Shown piece after piece: positions 42,687 through 51,928 of a stretch of DNA of 64,000 bases. Numbering within the stretch: position 1 is the first letter of the stretch; each line of letters begins with the position of its first letter. Origin of the DNA: Paenirhodobacter ferrireducens (GTDB lineage Bacteria; Pseudomonadota; Alphaproteobacteria; Rhodobacterales; Rhodobacteraceae). The translations under genes and the position numbers were made by a program. The notes under the pieces are model-generated. The model made no database searches, was not told the DNA's origin, and worked only from the letters and a program-made list of their open reading frames with translations. The DNA lies in assembly GCF_004022265.1 (NCBI RefSeq), contig NZ_SAVB01000004.1:1-64000 (forward strand), in the 5' to 3' direction.

Positions 42687-43526
42687 ATGGAAAACTTGGC
42701 CATACTCGGGGTTGCGATCGGCGAGGCACTGCTGCTGAGCGGACTGCTCCTGTGGCGCCTTGCACCGCGCGCCGAAACCGCCGTCGGCGCAGACGATGCC
42801 GAGACGCTCCCCTTCCTCACCGGCGATTTCTCGCCGCTGCAGCGGCAACTGGCGCAGGCGGGCTTCACCAACCCGAGTGCGGTTCCGCTGTTCAACCTGT
42901 CGAAGGTCGTCGCCGGGGCGCTTGGTTTCGCGGCCGGATATCTCGGGCTGACCTGGTTCCGGGGCGACACGCCGGAGTTCTCGACGATGACCATCGCCGC
43001 CTGCACGGTGGCCTTCTGCGTCGGCTATATGCTTCCCGCATTGTGGATCAGCGCGCGCCAGGAAGCCTATAAGCAGCGCCTGGAAAAGGCCCTGCCCGAC
43101 GCCCTCGACCTGCTGCAGATCTGCATGGAGGCCGGCCAGTCGCTCGACCAGTCGATCATCCGCACCGCACGCGAGCTGCATCCGGTGCACCCGGAACTTG
43201 CGGCGCATCTCGACTGGGCCGCCGAGGCGATCCTTGCCGGCATGGACCGCGGCGAAGCCTTCCGCCGGATTGCCGCCGAAACCGAGAACGAGGATATCGG
43301 CGCACTCGGCAATGCTCTGGTGCAGACGGTCCGGATGGGCACGCCGGTCGCACAGATCCTGACTGTCTACACCGACGACCTGAGGGATAAGCGGCTGCGC
43401 AAGGTCGAGAGCAAGGCCAACGTCCTGCCGACGAAGATGACGCTCGGCACCATGGCGTTCACGGTGCCGCCGCTGCTGCTGCTGCTGCTGACCCCGGCAA
43501 TCCTTCGTATCATGGGAATGGTGTGA
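42687..43526 (+). CDS. tadC: TadC inner-membrane pilus assembly protein
   Basis: A 279-residue F-domain protein paired with TadB. LGVAIGEALLLSGLLLWRLA starts the protein. The domain core is ALPDALDLLQICMEAGQSLDQSI followed by ALGNALVQTVRMGTPVAQIL, and the last helix is FTVPPLLLLLLTPAILRIMG. ATG 42687 with a short GG-rich leader is chosen. Its stop overlaps the start of the following histidine kinase gene (TGATGA), so pilus assembly and signalling genes are co-transcribed. Confidence 0.9.
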   Translation: MENLAILGVAIGEALLLSGLLLWRLAPRAETAVGADDAETLPFLTGDFSPLQRQLAQAGFTNPSAVPLFNLSKVVAGALGFAAGYLGLTWFRGDTPEFSTMTIAACTVAFCVGYMLPALWISARQEAYKQRLEKALPDALDLLQICMEAGQSLDQSIIRTARELHPVHPELAAHLDWAAEAILAGMDRGEAFRRIAAETENEDIGALGNALVQTVRMGTPVAQILTVYTDDLRDKRLRKVESKANVLPTKMTLGTMAFTVPPLLLLLLTPAILRIMGMV

Positions 43527-45949
43527 TGAGCACGACGACACGCGGAGCTGGCCGGGCGCTGTTTTGGCGGCACGGCACCTCGGCCCCGGAACAGAGCGGC
43601 GCCGGCGCCGGGCAGGGGCTCGCGCTCACGCTGCTGGCGCTGCTCGGCGCGGGCTTCCTGCCGGCGCAGATCTGGCAACAGCCGGGACTTGCGGGTTTCG
43701 CACTCAGCTGCGCCTTCGGCGTGACCGTGCTGACCGCATACCGCCGCCGCGCGCTGACCGGACGCGGGGCGCTGGCGGCGACGGCGGGGCTCGGGCTCGT
43801 CATGGCGTTCCGTTTTCTGCCGGTGGTGTCGCCGCTCGCCGACGGCGGGCTGCAGCGCATGCTTCTCGGCGCGGGTCTCGGGCTGGTCGCGCTCGGGCTG
43901 AACGAGCGCCTGCCGAGCCTCGGCGAAACGCGGACGGAGCCGGATCGATCGCCGGGGTTCCTGGGCTTCACCCTCGGCTGGCAGGCAATCGCCGTCGTGG
44001 CGATTGCGGTCCTTCTGCTCGAACTCATGCTGTTCAACGTGCCCGTCGACATCAGCTCCGCCCTGCACGCCGAACTGATCGCCCTGTGCATCCTCACGGC
44101 GCGAAACTTCACCGGCTACGCCCTCGCCCAGCAAGACCGCGTCGGCAGGGAATCGGCCGGGATGATCGCCGCACTCGGTCTCGGGCTCTTCACCCTGCTC
44201 CCGGCCGGGCTCGAGCTCGCCAGTGTCGCACAGGGTACGGTCCCCGCCATCGTCGCATTGCTGGCCTCCGCGATGATGCTGCTTTTGGTCAGCGTGCTGC
44301 GCACGGCCCGCGCCGCGGCGGCCTGCGCGGCGGCGAGCTGCGCCGCGCTTGGCGAGATGACGGACCATGTCCCGGACATCGGCAGCTCGATCCCCGAGCT
44401 TGCGGTGATCGCTGCCTTCATCATGGTGTTCGTGGCGCTGAACCGATTCGCGCAATGGGGGATGGGGGACGGGCTGGCAGCGGCCGGCGCCGGGCGCCGC
44501 TTTCAGGCGGACGAGGGCCGCTGGCTCGCCGTGCTGGATCTCAACCGCCGCCTGATGAGCTTTCCGCTGTCGCGCGAGGCCGATCTGCGCGACGTGCCGT
44601 TCTCGCACCTCTTCGCCCATGCCGAGCTGCCGCCGCTGATGGAGCTGTTCCGCCGGCTGAACGCCTCGGCCTCCCTGCCCGATAGCGGGGACCCGACCCC
44701 GCTGACGATCACCATCCCCGGCGAGGCCCCCACCCTGATGCGGACGCGGGTGTTAGCGCGCGAGGACGGGCAGATCTGGCTCAGCCTCGCCGCCGAACAA
44801 TCCGACCGCAGCCTGGCGGACCGGCTTCAGGCCTGCGAGGCCAGCCTCGTCGAGGCGCGCAGCCGCGAAGAGCACCTGCTGGCCGTCGCCTCGCACGAGC
44901 TGCGCACCCCGGTCGCGATCCTTGCCATGCTGGTCGAGGACATGAAGGCCGGGTCGAGCTGGGACGAGATCGGCATCAGCATGGAAAGCACCGTCCGGCG
45001 GCTGACCGGCATCATGGAAAACCTGCGCGCGCAGACCGACAGCCAGGGTCGGGGCGAGATCTTCACCCTCGCCGAAATCGGCTTCCAGATCCTCGAGACG
45101 TTCAGCAGCTCGGCCGCGAACATGCGCCTGCGCCTCGACCAGTCGCAGGACTCCGAACTGCTGCTGCAGGGCGCGCCGGTGCGCATCGTCGTCGCATTGT
45201 CGAAACTCGTGCATAATGCGATCGTGCATTCGCGCGGCACCGAGGTCACGATCAGTTCCTTCCTCACACCGGGCGAGGGCAACACGGCGACGGTGACCTG
45301 GATGGTGCGCGACGACGGAACCGGCATCGCCGAAGAGGCCCGCGGCCGGATCTTCGAGGCGTTCCGCGCCGCGGGCAACGAGGGCACCGGCGATGCGACC
45401 CCGGGGCTCGGGCTCTATTACGCGCGCAAGTCCATCGGCATGATCGGCGGCAAGCTCTGGCTCGACGAGACGGTCCGGCCGGGCGCCTGCTTCGTCATGA
45501 CCCATCCCGTCCGGCTGCTGCGTGAAGAGCCGGAAACCGACGAACCGAGGCAAGAAATGACCCAAGACAGTGTTCCCTATGCATCGAAATCCGCTCTCCT
45601 GGTCGAGGACAACAAGCTGGTGGGCGAGTTGACCGCGAACCGGTTGCGCCGGCTGTTCGGCACCGTCACCTGGGTCGAGACCGGGGTCGAGGCGCTGGCG
45701 AGCTTTCGCGCCGCACCGCCCTCGATCATCTTCGTCGACCAGCTTCTGCCCGGCATGACCGGCAGCGAACTGGTCGAGGAGATCCGCCGGATCTCGCCCT
45801 CGGTGCCGGTCGTCGGGATCACTGCCTCGACACTCGGATCGGAATGCGAGCGACTGGAGGCGGCGGGCGCAAACCTCGCCGTCGAAAAGCCGCTGAGCTT
45901 CGATCAGACCCGGCTGATCGCGCAGCAGTTCTTCGGCACTGCAGACTGA
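43526..45949 (+). CDS. Membrane-bound hybrid histidine kinase with C-terminal receiver
   Basis: An 807-residue protein. Residues 30-300 hold about nine hydrophobic helices forming a membrane sensor module. A PAS-like segment (RWLAVLDLNRRLMSFPLS...) precedes HisKA (LAVASHELRTPVAILAML, phospho-His near 455). The ATPase domain has N box LSKLVHNAIVHS, G1 VRDDGTGIAEE and G2 GLGLYYARK. A C-terminal receiver (ALLVEDNKLVGELTANRL ... IIFVDQLLPGMTGSELVEEI) follows. The kinase looks complete. It is the first of three signalling genes after tadC and probably feeds the LuxR-type regulator. Confidence 0.88.
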   Translation: MSTTTRGAGRALFWRHGTSAPEQSGAGAGQGLALTLLALLGAGFLPAQIWQQPGLAGFALSCAFGVTVLTAYRRRALTGRGALAATAGLGLVMAFRFLPVVSPLADGGLQRMLLGAGLGLVALGLNERLPSLGETRTEPDRSPGFLGFTLGWQAIAVVAIAVLLLELMLFNVPVDISSALHAELIALCILTARNFTGYALAQQDRVGRESAGMIAALGLGLFTLLPAGLELASVAQGTVPAIVALLASAMMLLLVSVLRTARAAAACAAASCAALGEMTDHVPDIGSSIPELAVIAAFIMVFVALNRFAQWGMGDGLAAAGAGRRFQADEGRWLAVLDLNRRLMSFPLSREADLRDVPFSHLFAHAELPPLMELFRRLNASASLPDSGDPTPLTITIPGEAPTLMRTRVLAREDGQIWLSLAAEQSDRSLADRLQACEASLVEARSREEHLLAVASHELRTPVAILAMLVEDMKAGSSWDEIGISMESTVRRLTGIMENLRAQTDSQGRGEIFTLAEIGFQILETFSSSAANMRLRLDQSQDSELLLQGAPVRIVVALSKLVHNAIVHSRGTEVTISSFLTPGEGNTATVTWMVRDDGTGIAEEARGRIFEAFRAAGNEGTGDATPGLGLYYARKSIGMIGGKLWLDETVRPGACFVMTHPVRLLREEPETDEPRQEMTQDSVPYASKSALLVEDNKLVGELTANRLRRLFGTVTWVETGVEALASFRAAPPSIIFVDQLLPGMTGSELVEEIRRISPSVPVVGITASTLGSECERLEAAGANLAVEKPLSFDQTRLIAQQFFGTAD

Positions 45950-46067
45950 TCCGCGCCTGCTGCACCTTGTCCCCCGGTGCATATGCGCGGTGCGGGATTG
46001 CGCCCGGCCCTCAGTCGTGCGCGAATCCGGTATCTGCCCCGTCCCTCCGCCCGGAAAGGCTGTCGCT

Positions 46068-47834
46068 GTGGCAATCACAGAGAACCCGTCGCTGAAGAAC
46101 CTGATCGACACCCTGTCGCATGCCGAAGCTGCAGACGATCGCGCGCTGCTGCTGCTGAGCGGCAGCGGCGATGCGCTTTTCGCCAACCCAGCCGGCGACG
46201 CCCTGCTGCGCCACTGGTCGCACGGCGCAGAGCTTCCGCCGGCGATGCGCGCGGCGATGCGCGACGCCCCGCTCTATCTGCGCCGGCCCCTGCCCGACGC
46301 AGCCGGGGCGGAACTGATCTGCCTGCCGCTCGACGACAGGGCGGGTCAGCGCGTCTATCTTTTCCGGGCCGACCGGCCCACGCCCGAGGCCGAGGCCTAC
46401 CGCCTGATCCGCCGGTTTGCGGTACATGACCTGCGCAGCCCGCTGCAGGCCCTGCTGGCGACGACCGAAGGACAGGCCCCCGCCCTTTCCGCAGCCGCAC
46501 GCACAGCCCTCGACCGGATCACCGACATTCTTGCGCTGTCGCGCGCCGAGACACTCGCCGAGCTGTCGTGCGCCTTCGATCCGGCCACCACCATCGCGGC
46601 GGTCGTGACGATGCTGCAGCCGCTGGCGCAGTCCCGGCAGGTCCCCCTCGTCTTCGACCCGCCGCCGCGGCGGGCCGAGGTGCAGGGGCCGGAACCGATC
46701 TTCCGGCTGCTGGCACAGAACCTGATCGGCAATGCCGTGCGGCATGGCGCAGGCCTCCGGCGGATCAGGCTGCGGATGGAGCTTGATCGTCCCGGCCTCT
46801 GGACGATCACCCTCGAGCAATGGCAGCAGGCGGGCACGATCCCGCGGGCGCTCCTCGAAGGGCTGGCCCGGGGAACCGCCGAAACCTCGGAGGGAGTGCG
46901 GCTGATGCACGCCGCGGGGCAGATCCTGCATGGCAGTTGGGACCTGCTGTCGCGCCCGGGGGAAGAGGCGATCGCCCTCTCCTTCGCGCTGCCCGAGGCG
47001 GCCGATCTTGCCCCGGCGGAGGCGACGCCCGACGCGCCGCCCCACGACCTCGCCGGCGCCCGCATCCTCATCATCGAGGACAATACGGTCGTCCGTGACT
47101 GGCTGGCGCAGGCTTTCCGCCGCGCCGGGGCCCTGGTCAGCACCGCCGCCGACGGCATGGCCGGGCTGCTGCTCGCGGAAACCGCCGCGCCCGCATTCGA
47201 CGCGGTGCTGCTCGACCTCGTCCTGCCCGGGCTCGACGGGCTGTCGATCGCCCGGCGGCTGCGGCTGCGCGAACGGCGCGGCCGGCCGCGCCTGATCGGC
47301 TTCTCGGCGCAGGACGACGCCGAAACACGCGCCGCCTGCGCCGAGGCGGGAATCCGCCTGCTGCTGCCCAAGCCCCTGCCCGCGGCGCAGCTTCTGACCC
47401 GTGTTGCGCACGAAATCCACGACCTCAGATCATCGGAGCCCCCCATGGACCAAAGCCCGGCCGTGCCGTCATCGCCGGCTCAGCGTATCGCGCTGTTCAG
47501 TGACGCGATCGTGCAGGAACTGCTGACCGATCTTGGCACAGAGGGGGCAAGACGGTTCATGGGGCGCGCCCTCGACGAGGCCGCGGAAACCCTGCGGGCG
47601 CTGCAGGAGCAGGGCTTCGGGGCGAAGACACGCGCCCAGCTGCATTCCTCGGTCGGTTCGTGCGGCATCACCGGGCTGCGCCTGGTCGAGGCCTGCCTGC
47701 GCCGGATTCAGGACACCGGGCGGGAGAGTGGCGCGCTCGCGCCCCGATACCGCGAGCTTGCCGAGGCGATCGAACAGACCCGGACGGCGCTGACGGATGG
47801 CGGGCCGCTGGGCCCGTCACCGACCGGGCGGTGA
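46068..47834 (+). CDS. Hybrid histidine kinase-like protein with receiver and HPt domains
   Basis: A 588-residue cytoplasmic protein. PAS-like N terminus, then an H box (RFAVHDLRSPLQALLAT) and an N box (LLAQNLIGNAVRHG). Recognisable G1/G2 ATP-binding motifs are absent (the lid region reads LEQWQQAGTIPRALLEGLAR), so it may not autophosphorylate. A receiver follows (ILIIEDNTVVRDWLAQAF ... AVLLDLVLPGLDGLSIA ... LLLPKPLPA). The C-terminal domain resembles an HPt (LHSSVGSCGITGL, HxxVGS rather than HxxKGS). GTG 46068 with GGAAAGG upstream is the likely start. It could act as a phosphorelay between its neighbours. Confidence 0.8.
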   Translation: MAITENPSLKNLIDTLSHAEAADDRALLLLSGSGDALFANPAGDALLRHWSHGAELPPAMRAAMRDAPLYLRRPLPDAAGAELICLPLDDRAGQRVYLFRADRPTPEAEAYRLIRRFAVHDLRSPLQALLATTEGQAPALSAAARTALDRITDILALSRAETLAELSCAFDPATTIAAVVTMLQPLAQSRQVPLVFDPPPRRAEVQGPEPIFRLLAQNLIGNAVRHGAGLRRIRLRMELDRPGLWTITLEQWQQAGTIPRALLEGLARGTAETSEGVRLMHAAGQILHGSWDLLSRPGEEAIALSFALPEAADLAPAEATPDAPPHDLAGARILIIEDNTVVRDWLAQAFRRAGALVSTAADGMAGLLLAETAAPAFDAVLLDLVLPGLDGLSIARRLRLRERRGRPRLIGFSAQDDAETRAACAEAGIRLLLPKPLPAAQLLTRVAHEIHDLRSSEPPMDQSPAVPSSPAQRIALFSDAIVQELLTDLGTEGARRFMGRALDEAAETLRALQEQGFGAKTRAQLHSSVGSCGITGLRLVEACLRRIQDTGRESGALAPRYRELAEAIEQTRTALTDGGPLGPSPTGR

Positions 47835-47925
47835 GCGCCGCTGTGCGCAGCTCAGCAGAAAATCCCTACTTGTTGTTTCGCGATGACGTTATATGGCTCG
47901 ACGAGGAAAAGGGGCGACGCACCGA

Positions 47926-48555
47926 ATGACACCTGAGAACAAACTGCATCTCCTCATTGCCGACGATCATGCGATGATCCTGGAAATGTTCCAGATGTTC
48001 GTGGGGCAGACCGCCGACATGGAGCTGAGCACCGTGCAGGACTTCGACGGCGCTTTCGCGCTGATCGGCGCAAAGGGACCGTTCGACATCATCTTGCTCG
48101 ACCTGCAGATGCCCGGGATGAACGGGCTCGAGGGGCTCGACCGCGCCCTTGCCGCGAACGGCGGAAAGCCCGTTGCGATCCTCACCGGCAACCCGACGGC
48201 GCATCTTGTCGACGAGGTTCTCGGGCGCGGTGGCGCCGGTGTCGTGCCGAAGACCATGCCGCTGAAGTCTCTGGCGAATGCGATCCGTTTCATGGCCGCG
48301 GGCGAGCGATACGTGCCGCTCGAGCTGCTGAATGACCGCAACACGGCGCGCGACTCTCTCGAACATCCGCTGACCGATCGCGAGTTCGGTGTGCTCGAGC
48401 ATCTGGCGGAAGGGCGTTCGAACCGTGACATCGCAACGGCGCTGAACCTCGCCGAGCAGACGGTCAAGATGCACGTGAAGTCGATCTGCCGCAAGCTCGG
48501 GGTCAGCAACCGCACCCAGGCGGTGATCGTCTCGCGCGACCGGAACCTGCTCTGA
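47926..48555 (+). CDS. NarL/LuxR-family response regulator
   Basis: A 209-residue response regulator. Receiver domain: LLIADDHAMILEMFQMF (acidic pair), FDIILLDLQMPGMNGLEGL (phospho-Asp near 57), VAILTGNP (Thr) and VVPKTMPLKSLANAI (Lys). Output domain: LTDREFGVLEHLAEGRSNRD followed by IATALNLAEQTVKMHVKSIC, a typical LuxR helix-turn-helix. All phosphorylation residues are intact. It closes the tad-signalling run and is the natural candidate to bind the ATAC-N4-GTAT boxes in this region, though nothing here proves that. Confidence 0.9.
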   Translation: MTPENKLHLLIADDHAMILEMFQMFVGQTADMELSTVQDFDGAFALIGAKGPFDIILLDLQMPGMNGLEGLDRALAANGGKPVAILTGNPTAHLVDEVLGRGGAGVVPKTMPLKSLANAIRFMAAGERYVPLELLNDRNTARDSLEHPLTDREFGVLEHLAEGRSNRDIATALNLAEQTVKMHVKSICRKLGVSNRTQAVIVSRDRNLL

Positions 48556-48610
48556 GCCGCCTAAGCGGCCGCCGGGAGGCGACCGCGGGCCGCCTCCGGA
48601 GATTTCCGCC

Positions 48611-49918
48611 TCAGAACCGGGTCGAGAAGCTCAGCCCGAAGCTCTGGGTGTCGTCGCCCTTTTCCTTCTCGGTCGCCTTCGCCAGGTAGATCGACAGCGG
48701 CGAGCCATGCACGTCGAAAGTCAGCGTCACACCGACCGAGCTGCGCAGGTTCTTGCCATCGTCGATCATCCCGCCCAGCGTGTCATTCAGCCCCCAGACC
48801 GAGCCCGCGCTCACGAAGGCGCCGACCCGGGTCGGGGTATGGAACACCTCGCCGACCGAATGCTGGACGTCGATGCTGCCGACCGCGTAGTAGTTGCCGC
48901 CGAGGAAGTCCTTGCCGTCCTTCGGGCCGATGCCGCGCGGCGCAAAGCCGCGGAACATCGCCCCGCCGGCCTGATAGCGGTCCACGATCCGCGTCGCCGC
49001 ACTGCCCTGCTGGGACAGCGCCCCGCCCTGGAAGCTGAACATCACCAGAGTATCCGGGCTGAGCGGAACGCTCGACTGCGCCGAGATCCGGCTGTCGGCA
49101 AATGCGTGCTCGTCGCTGAGGTTCCAGAAATACTGGTCGAAGCGGAACGAATAGGCCGGCGCGGCAAGCGTCGAGACCGACTCGTCCGAATGGACGGAAT
49201 AGCTGAAGCGCAGATAGGGGCGCACCACCGATCCCTCTTCCGCGCGGATCAGGGCGCTCGCGTCGCTGTCGACATTCTCCAGCGCGTCGCGGCGATAGCC
49301 GAGCCCGCCCTCGAACCGGCCGAGCACCGGGTCGACATGGGCGAGGTAGCCCTCGATCCGGGCGCTGCGGTGCCCGAAGCTCTGGTCGTCATACTCGGTG
49401 TTCAGGAAGGCCGCATCCAGCCCGAAGTCCAGGCGACCGGGCGTGTCGCCGCTGTAATAGGCATTGGTCTCGAGACTTTGCGATTCCGCACCAAGGCGCA
49501 TGTCGATCGAGCCATAGGTGTTCGGGAACAGGTTGTAGCGCTCGAAGAAGACCGAGCCGACGACTCCGTCCTCGCTGTCATAGGCGATGCCGAAGCTCGC
49601 CCGCCCCGGACGAAGCTGCTTTTCCTGCACATCCACGACCAGCGTCCGGCCATCCGCCGTCACCTTGGCCGCGCTGAACACGCCCGAGTCCTTCAGGCAG
49701 CTCTCGATCTGGCGCAGATCATCGGCGGAATAATCGGTGCCGGGCGCGATGCCGCAAGAGGCCTTGAGCTGATCGTCGGAGACCATCCGGGTGCCGTGCA
49801 CCGCCACGGCGTCGAAGCTGCGCGCCTCGGCAAGCGGTGCGATCACCGCACAGGACAGCAGGGCGGCCCCGCCGAGCAGACCAACACAAGCCCCCTTGGT
49901 TTTGCGGTCAATGTGCAT
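48611..49918 (-). CDS. Omp85-family outer-membrane protein with one POTRA domain
   Basis: A 435-residue protein: signal peptide (1-34), a single POTRA (FDAVAVHGTRMVSDDQLKAS then YSADDLRQIESCLKDSGVFSAAKV), then a 16-strand-like barrel region with GRASFGIAYDSEDGVVGSVFF, FRGFAPRGIGPKD (the lid-loop RGF/Y motif, as in BamA/TpsB RGY) and a terminal SFGLSFSTRF ending in Phe. The gene is much shorter than BamA (about 750-800 residues, five POTRA). It could be a small translocator for a surface protein. ATG 49918 has AGGAG upstream. It is convergent with the response regulator gene. Confidence 0.78.
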   Translation of the reverse strand: MHIDRKTKGACVGLLGGAALLSCAVIAPLAEARSFDAVAVHGTRMVSDDQLKASCGIAPGTDYSADDLRQIESCLKDSGVFSAAKVTADGRTLVVDVQEKQLRPGRASFGIAYDSEDGVVGSVFFERYNLFPNTYGSIDMRLGAESQSLETNAYYSGDTPGRLDFGLDAAFLNTEYDDQSFGHRSARIEGYLAHVDPVLGRFEGGLGYRRDALENVDSDASALIRAEEGSVVRPYLRFSYSVHSDESVSTLAAPAYSFRFDQYFWNLSDEHAFADSRISAQSSVPLSPDTLVMFSFQGGALSQQGSAATRIVDRYQAGGAMFRGFAPRGIGPKDGKDFLGGNYYAVGSIDVQHSVGEVFHTPTRVGAFVSAGSVWGLNDTLGGMIDDGKNLRSSVGVTLTFDVHGSPLSIYLAKATEKEKGDDTQSFGLSFSTRF

Positions 49919-50053
49919 CGTCTCTGCTCCTCGGATCTCTGTCGCGTCTTTCGCGCCCGTCGTGAGTGAAGCGGCGCGAGGTGTCAACGCTTCGCCTCTC
50001 CGGGGCGCGATATCGGTGTAGTGCTGTGACACGCAGGAAACGGCGCGGCCGTC

Positions 50054-51280
50054 TCATCCGGGCATGTGGATGAGCTTGGCCCAATGCGGCATCCGCTTCA
50101 CGCCACCGCCGACATGGATGGCGCCGGGCAGCTCGTATCCCGCGGGAAATCCCGCGGCTTCGGGGAAGCCGAAGACCGAATCATGCACCCGCACGTCGTC
50201 GAGAATCATCGGCCAGACCTGTTCCCCCAGGAACGCCTGATCCATGAACCTGTTGTCGTGATATCCCTTGGCGCCGAGAAGATAGTCGCGAATGTTGGGC
50301 AGGACCCCGGCGGTGCCGCCCCACATGCCGGCAAGGATCAGTTCGTGATGGAGGACATGGTCGCGCATCACGTGGAACCGCCTGCCCGACCCGAGCCAGT
50401 CCGAAACCGCAAGAAGCTCCTTCGCATTCAGACGCGAATCCGCATCGCGACAGACGAAGACGTTCACCCCCGGGTCGTCCGACACGAAGAAGCGCCACAT
50501 CGGCCGGAGCCCGGCAAGATCGGGGTCGTCCATCATCACGACCTGCGCGCCATAGGCCTTCAGCGCCTCGATCGCGTCGGCGGGCACGCTGCGGTCGCAA
50601 TAGAACCGCGCGGTCCAGCGCAGATACAGATGCTTGGCAATCTGCGCATTGACGATCGCCCCGGTCACATATTCCGGCCGGTCCCCCCAGAGCGAGAAGG
50701 CGATGATGTTGCGCTCGGCATGCTCGGGGTCGAAGCCGCGCCCGCCGGGCTTCAGACCGGCCTGGGCGAAGGGGCTCTGACGCGCGCAGTCCAGCGCGTG
50801 CCGGTGCTTGTCGCGCAGGTTTGTCAGCCCCTCGCGGCGGGCGTCTTCCTGATGGCCGGAGCGGCCGAGACAGGAGATGTAGGTGTTCCGGGTCGCGATG
50901 TCCTCGCGCAGCTGCAGCGCCGTGCGCAACGGCGCGATCGCCGCCTCGTATTCGCCGCGCTGCTTGAGGAACAGCCCGAGCGCGACATGGCCGTCGAAAT
51001 CGGCGGGGTGATGGAGCGCATAATGCTCGAAGGCGCGACGCGCCGTCAGGTCATCTCCCGCATCGCGCAGGCTGTAGGCCATGAACAGGCCGGCATTTCC
51101 GTCGGGATCGCATTTCGCCGCGACGCCATAGACCTTCGCGGCATCGAGGAAGCGGCCCTCGGCACGCAGATCCCGCGCCATCCTGCGGATCTCTTTGACA
51201 GGAGGATAGCTGCTGGTTCCGGCCGCGGCCTGCGCGGCAGACTCGAAGACGGGCTGTTCGGACATGCAGGTCATTGCCAT
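50054..51280 (-). CDS. TPR protein with glycosyltransferase-like C-terminal domain
   Basis: About 408 residues. The N-terminal half holds TPR-like helices (DLRAEGRFLDAAKVYGVAAK, AYSLRDAGDDLTARRAFEHYA, LGLFLKQRGEYEAAIAPL). The C-terminal half contains IIAFSLWGDRPEYVTGAIVN, VVMMDDPDLAGLRPMWRFFV and VFVCRDADSRLNAKE with a DxD-type motif, then MRDHVLHHELILAGMWGG. This resembles GT-A-like glycosyltransferases that act on surface glycans or proteins. The start is uncertain: ATG 51280, ATG 51265 and GTG 51292 are in frame, none with a strong ribosome binding site. Confidence 0.65.
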   Translation of the reverse strand: MAMTCMSEQPVFESAAQAAAGTSSYPPVKEIRRMARDLRAEGRFLDAAKVYGVAAKCDPDGNAGLFMAYSLRDAGDDLTARRAFEHYALHHPADFDGHVALGLFLKQRGEYEAAIAPLRTALQLREDIATRNTYISCLGRSGHQEDARREGLTNLRDKHRHALDCARQSPFAQAGLKPGGRGFDPEHAERNIIAFSLWGDRPEYVTGAIVNAQIAKHLYLRWTARFYCDRSVPADAIEALKAYGAQVVMMDDPDLAGLRPMWRFFVSDDPGVNVFVCRDADSRLNAKELLAVSDWLGSGRRFHVMRDHVLHHELILAGMWGGTAGVLPNIRDYLLGAKGYHDNRFMDQAFLGEQVWPMILDDVRVHDSVFGFPEAAGFPAGYELPGAIHVGGGVKRMPHWAKLIHMPG

Positions 51281-51367
51281 TCGGGAAGACACTTGAATGA
51301 ATACGCACGAAAAAGGCGGCCGCTTGACGCGGCCGACCGAGGCAGCCTCACGGCCGCGGCCGGCGCG

Positions 51368-51928
51368 TCAGGCCCACGCTGCCGCGTCAGCCAGCGACCG
51401 AAGGTAATGCGCGTTGTTGTGTTTCGCCGCATGCAGCCCGTAGGAAAAGGCCGCCCGCGAAAGCGGCGTGCGCAGCGTCGCGTCGCAGATCGCCATTCTC
51501 TCGGTGCTGAAATCGTCGTCCTTGACCGAGGAGGACAGCAGCAGCAGCGGCATGTTCGGAACCGCCCGGCGCAGGAACAGGCATTGCTCGACCACCTGGC
51601 AGACATCGCCGATCGAGCTTTCATCGACGAGGCAGAAGTCGACCCGGTGCACGCTTCGGCGCAGCCGCCGCTCGGAGGTGCTCTCGAGATCGGTGAGCAT
51701 CAGATTGCCGCCCATCCGCCGCACCCAGTCGTTCACGCAACTGGAGACGTCGCCGGCCTTGCCGAAAAACAGCGACAGCCCCCGGGGACAATAGGCCGAG
51801 ATATAGCCCAGACGCGAGACCTGGCGCTCACGTCCCCCCCAGTAGAACAGCGACGGGCGGGCCTGCCGCGCCTGGCGCCGGGGAACAGCGGTGTCTCTGT
51901 CGATCATTCCATTAGGATATTCGAACAT
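51368..51928 (-). CDS. Degenerate receiver-like protein
   Basis: A 186-residue protein I cannot name with certainty. The C-terminal part follows a response-regulator receiver pattern: HRVDFCLVDESSIGDVCQVV (Asp at the phospho-acceptor position), MPLLLLSSSVKDDD (Ser/Thr strand) and DATLRTPLSRAAFSYGL, where arginine replaces the usual lysine and the initial acidic pair is missing. It may be a pseudo-receiver. ATG 51928 with GAGGT upstream is chosen. It carries an ATAC-N4-GTAT box 120 bases upstream and lies just upstream of the TPR/glycosyltransferase-like gene, probably one operon. Confidence 0.5.
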   Translation of the reverse strand: MFEYPNGMIDRDTAVPRRQARQARPSLFYWGGRERQVSRLGYISAYCPRGLSLFFGKAGDVSSCVNDWVRRMGGNLMLTDLESTSERRLRRSVHRVDFCLVDESSIGDVCQVVEQCLFLRRAVPNMPLLLLSSSVKDDDFSTERMAICDATLRTPLSRAAFSYGLHAAKHNNAHYLRSLADAAAWA

